DNA from: Peptoniphilus sp. KCTC 25270
Lineage (GTDB): Bacteria; Bacillota; Clostridia; Tissierellales; Peptoniphilaceae
Length of the DNA stretch: 64,000 nucleotides
Direction: 5' to 3'
Assembly (NCBI RefSeq): GCF_021012875.1
Contig: NZ_JAJMZJ010000001.1
Location: 372,001 to 436,000 of the forward strand
The translations under genes and the position numbers were made by a program. A model generated the notes under the pieces. That model made no database searches and was not told the origin of the DNA. It saw nothing but the letters and a program-made list of their open reading frames with translations. Positions 63,420 through 64,000 of this stretch are shown piece after piece; the first letter of the stretch is position 1; every line of letters begins with the position of its first letter.

Positions 63420-63872
63420 GGGGCAATAAGCGACAAGCTTATTTCGCTTACATAAATATCTTGTATAAAAGAAAAAGGAGGATAAAAAATTTTCCTTTGT
63501 ATAAGATTTATTAAATAGAATATTGTCTTCATGCTTCAAAAGGATTTGATCGAATTCATGGAGCAAAGCAAACTTCGAATTCATCGTTAGAAAAACAATG
63601 AATATAGAGGATAAACAGCCTCTTTCATGTCGCTCTTTTTCTAAAAATGTGCTATTCTTATTCTAGTGAAACAATATTTGTCGGACGGTTTCAAAAAGTG
63701 AATTTAGGTAGGATGCACAATTATATAGGTAAATTAAAAAAGTCGGTCGTAGCCTATCCAAACCGAGGATTTTATGAAAACGCGGTAAAGGCTTATAATG
63801 TTTAAGAAGGTTATCAAGCAGTTCGTTTTTAGGGAGATAAAAATATAACCGGAAAGGTTCAAGGAGATCAAG
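63420..63872 (+). other. Intergenic DNA with possible gene debris
   Basis: About 450 bases without a supported gene. It has a short hairpin (TAAGCGA / TCGCTTA, 63428-63450) and two short frames: 63531-63590 (19 codons, MLQKDLIEFM..) and 63713-63804 (30 codons, MHNYIGKLKKSVVAYPNRG..). Neither has a good ribosome site. They look like pieces of decayed genes. Confidence 0.4.
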
Positions 63873-64000
63873 ATGTTTAGTAATAAAAAAAAGTATTCAA
63901 TCCTATTTGGTATTTTTCTGAGTCTTTTCTTTTTCTTGATAGCATGTTCAAAAACTCCTGAAAAAGTTATCGATAAACCAAAAGAAGTTGATTTTCAAAA
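63873..64000 (+). CDS. Lipoprotein, N-terminal part (cut by window end)
   Basis: First ~42 residues of a protein starting at ATG 63873, with AAGGAGA six bases before. A basic start (MFSNKKKYS), a long hydrophobic core and the lipobox LIAC give a lipoprotein signal with Cys about 30. The following KTPEKVIDKPKEVDF is a linker-like start of the mature part. Function cannot be told. Confidence 0.75.
   Translation, partial: MFSNKKKYSILFGIFLSLFFFLIACSKTPEKVIDKPKEVDFQ

Overview
This window looks like the chromosome of a low-GC, Gram-positive, anaerobic-type Firmicute. The best guess is Tissierellia/Peptoniphilaceae, but this rests on gene content and general protein character only, with no database search. 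Supporting signs are strong AGGAGG ribosome sites, frequent TTG/GTG starts, a class A RNase P RNA, two-subunit glycyl-tRNA synthetase and Bacillus/Clostridium-like gene order. Sporulation genes that interrupt the same cluster in spore formers (yqfC/yqfD, gpr, spoIIP types) are not seen.

Layout. 1-1139: end of thrC and thrB. 1176-2327: an AlaX-like protein that has lost its zinc ligands. 2406-8594: comEC, holA, rpsT (reverse), lepB, lepA. 8635-18617: hemW, then the CIRCE-controlled hrcA-grpE-dnaK, dnaJ, prmA, rsmE, mtaB, hinT, rpsU, yqeY. 18722-34993: eighteen genes on one strand with gaps under 20 nt or overlaps, covering membrane quality control (nfeD, floA), RNA/ribosome maturation (phoH, ybeY, era, trmK), lipid recycling (dgkA-PAP2), recO, glyQS, carbon regulation (ccpN-like, PPDK regulator), dgt, dnaG and rpoD, followed by rnpB. 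35536-50952: lysC, cstA, a zinc-ribbon membrane protein, an Ala/Asn/Glu lipoprotein, dnaX-ybaB-recR, a GerMN lipoprotein, ftsH, an XRE regulator with an EamA exporter, tRNA-Lys, a degenerate OatA-like protein and an M18 aminopeptidase.

51157-57492 is the accessory part: a 6.2-kb AT-rich element bounded by two identical 105-bp repeats, each holding a complete tRNA-Leu(CAA). It carries a tyrosine integrase with a coupled small protein, a lipoprotein, a Hin/resolvase-type serine recombinase and an SF2 DECH-box helicase, all on the minus strand. Inside it are a tRNA-Arg(ACG) fragment, a pair of inverted palindromic sites flanking the serine recombinase-lipoprotein segment, and a longer direct repeat bracketing the three-gene module. 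No relaxase, capsid or replication initiator is visible. This is the most likely place for an undescribed system.

57634-64000: polA, coaE, an oligopeptide-type binding lipoprotein, tRNA-Leu(GAG) and then a repeat-rich stretch that could be another attachment region. After it come an unknown anchored protein, 450 bp of apparently decayed DNA and the start of another lipoprotein cut by the window edge.
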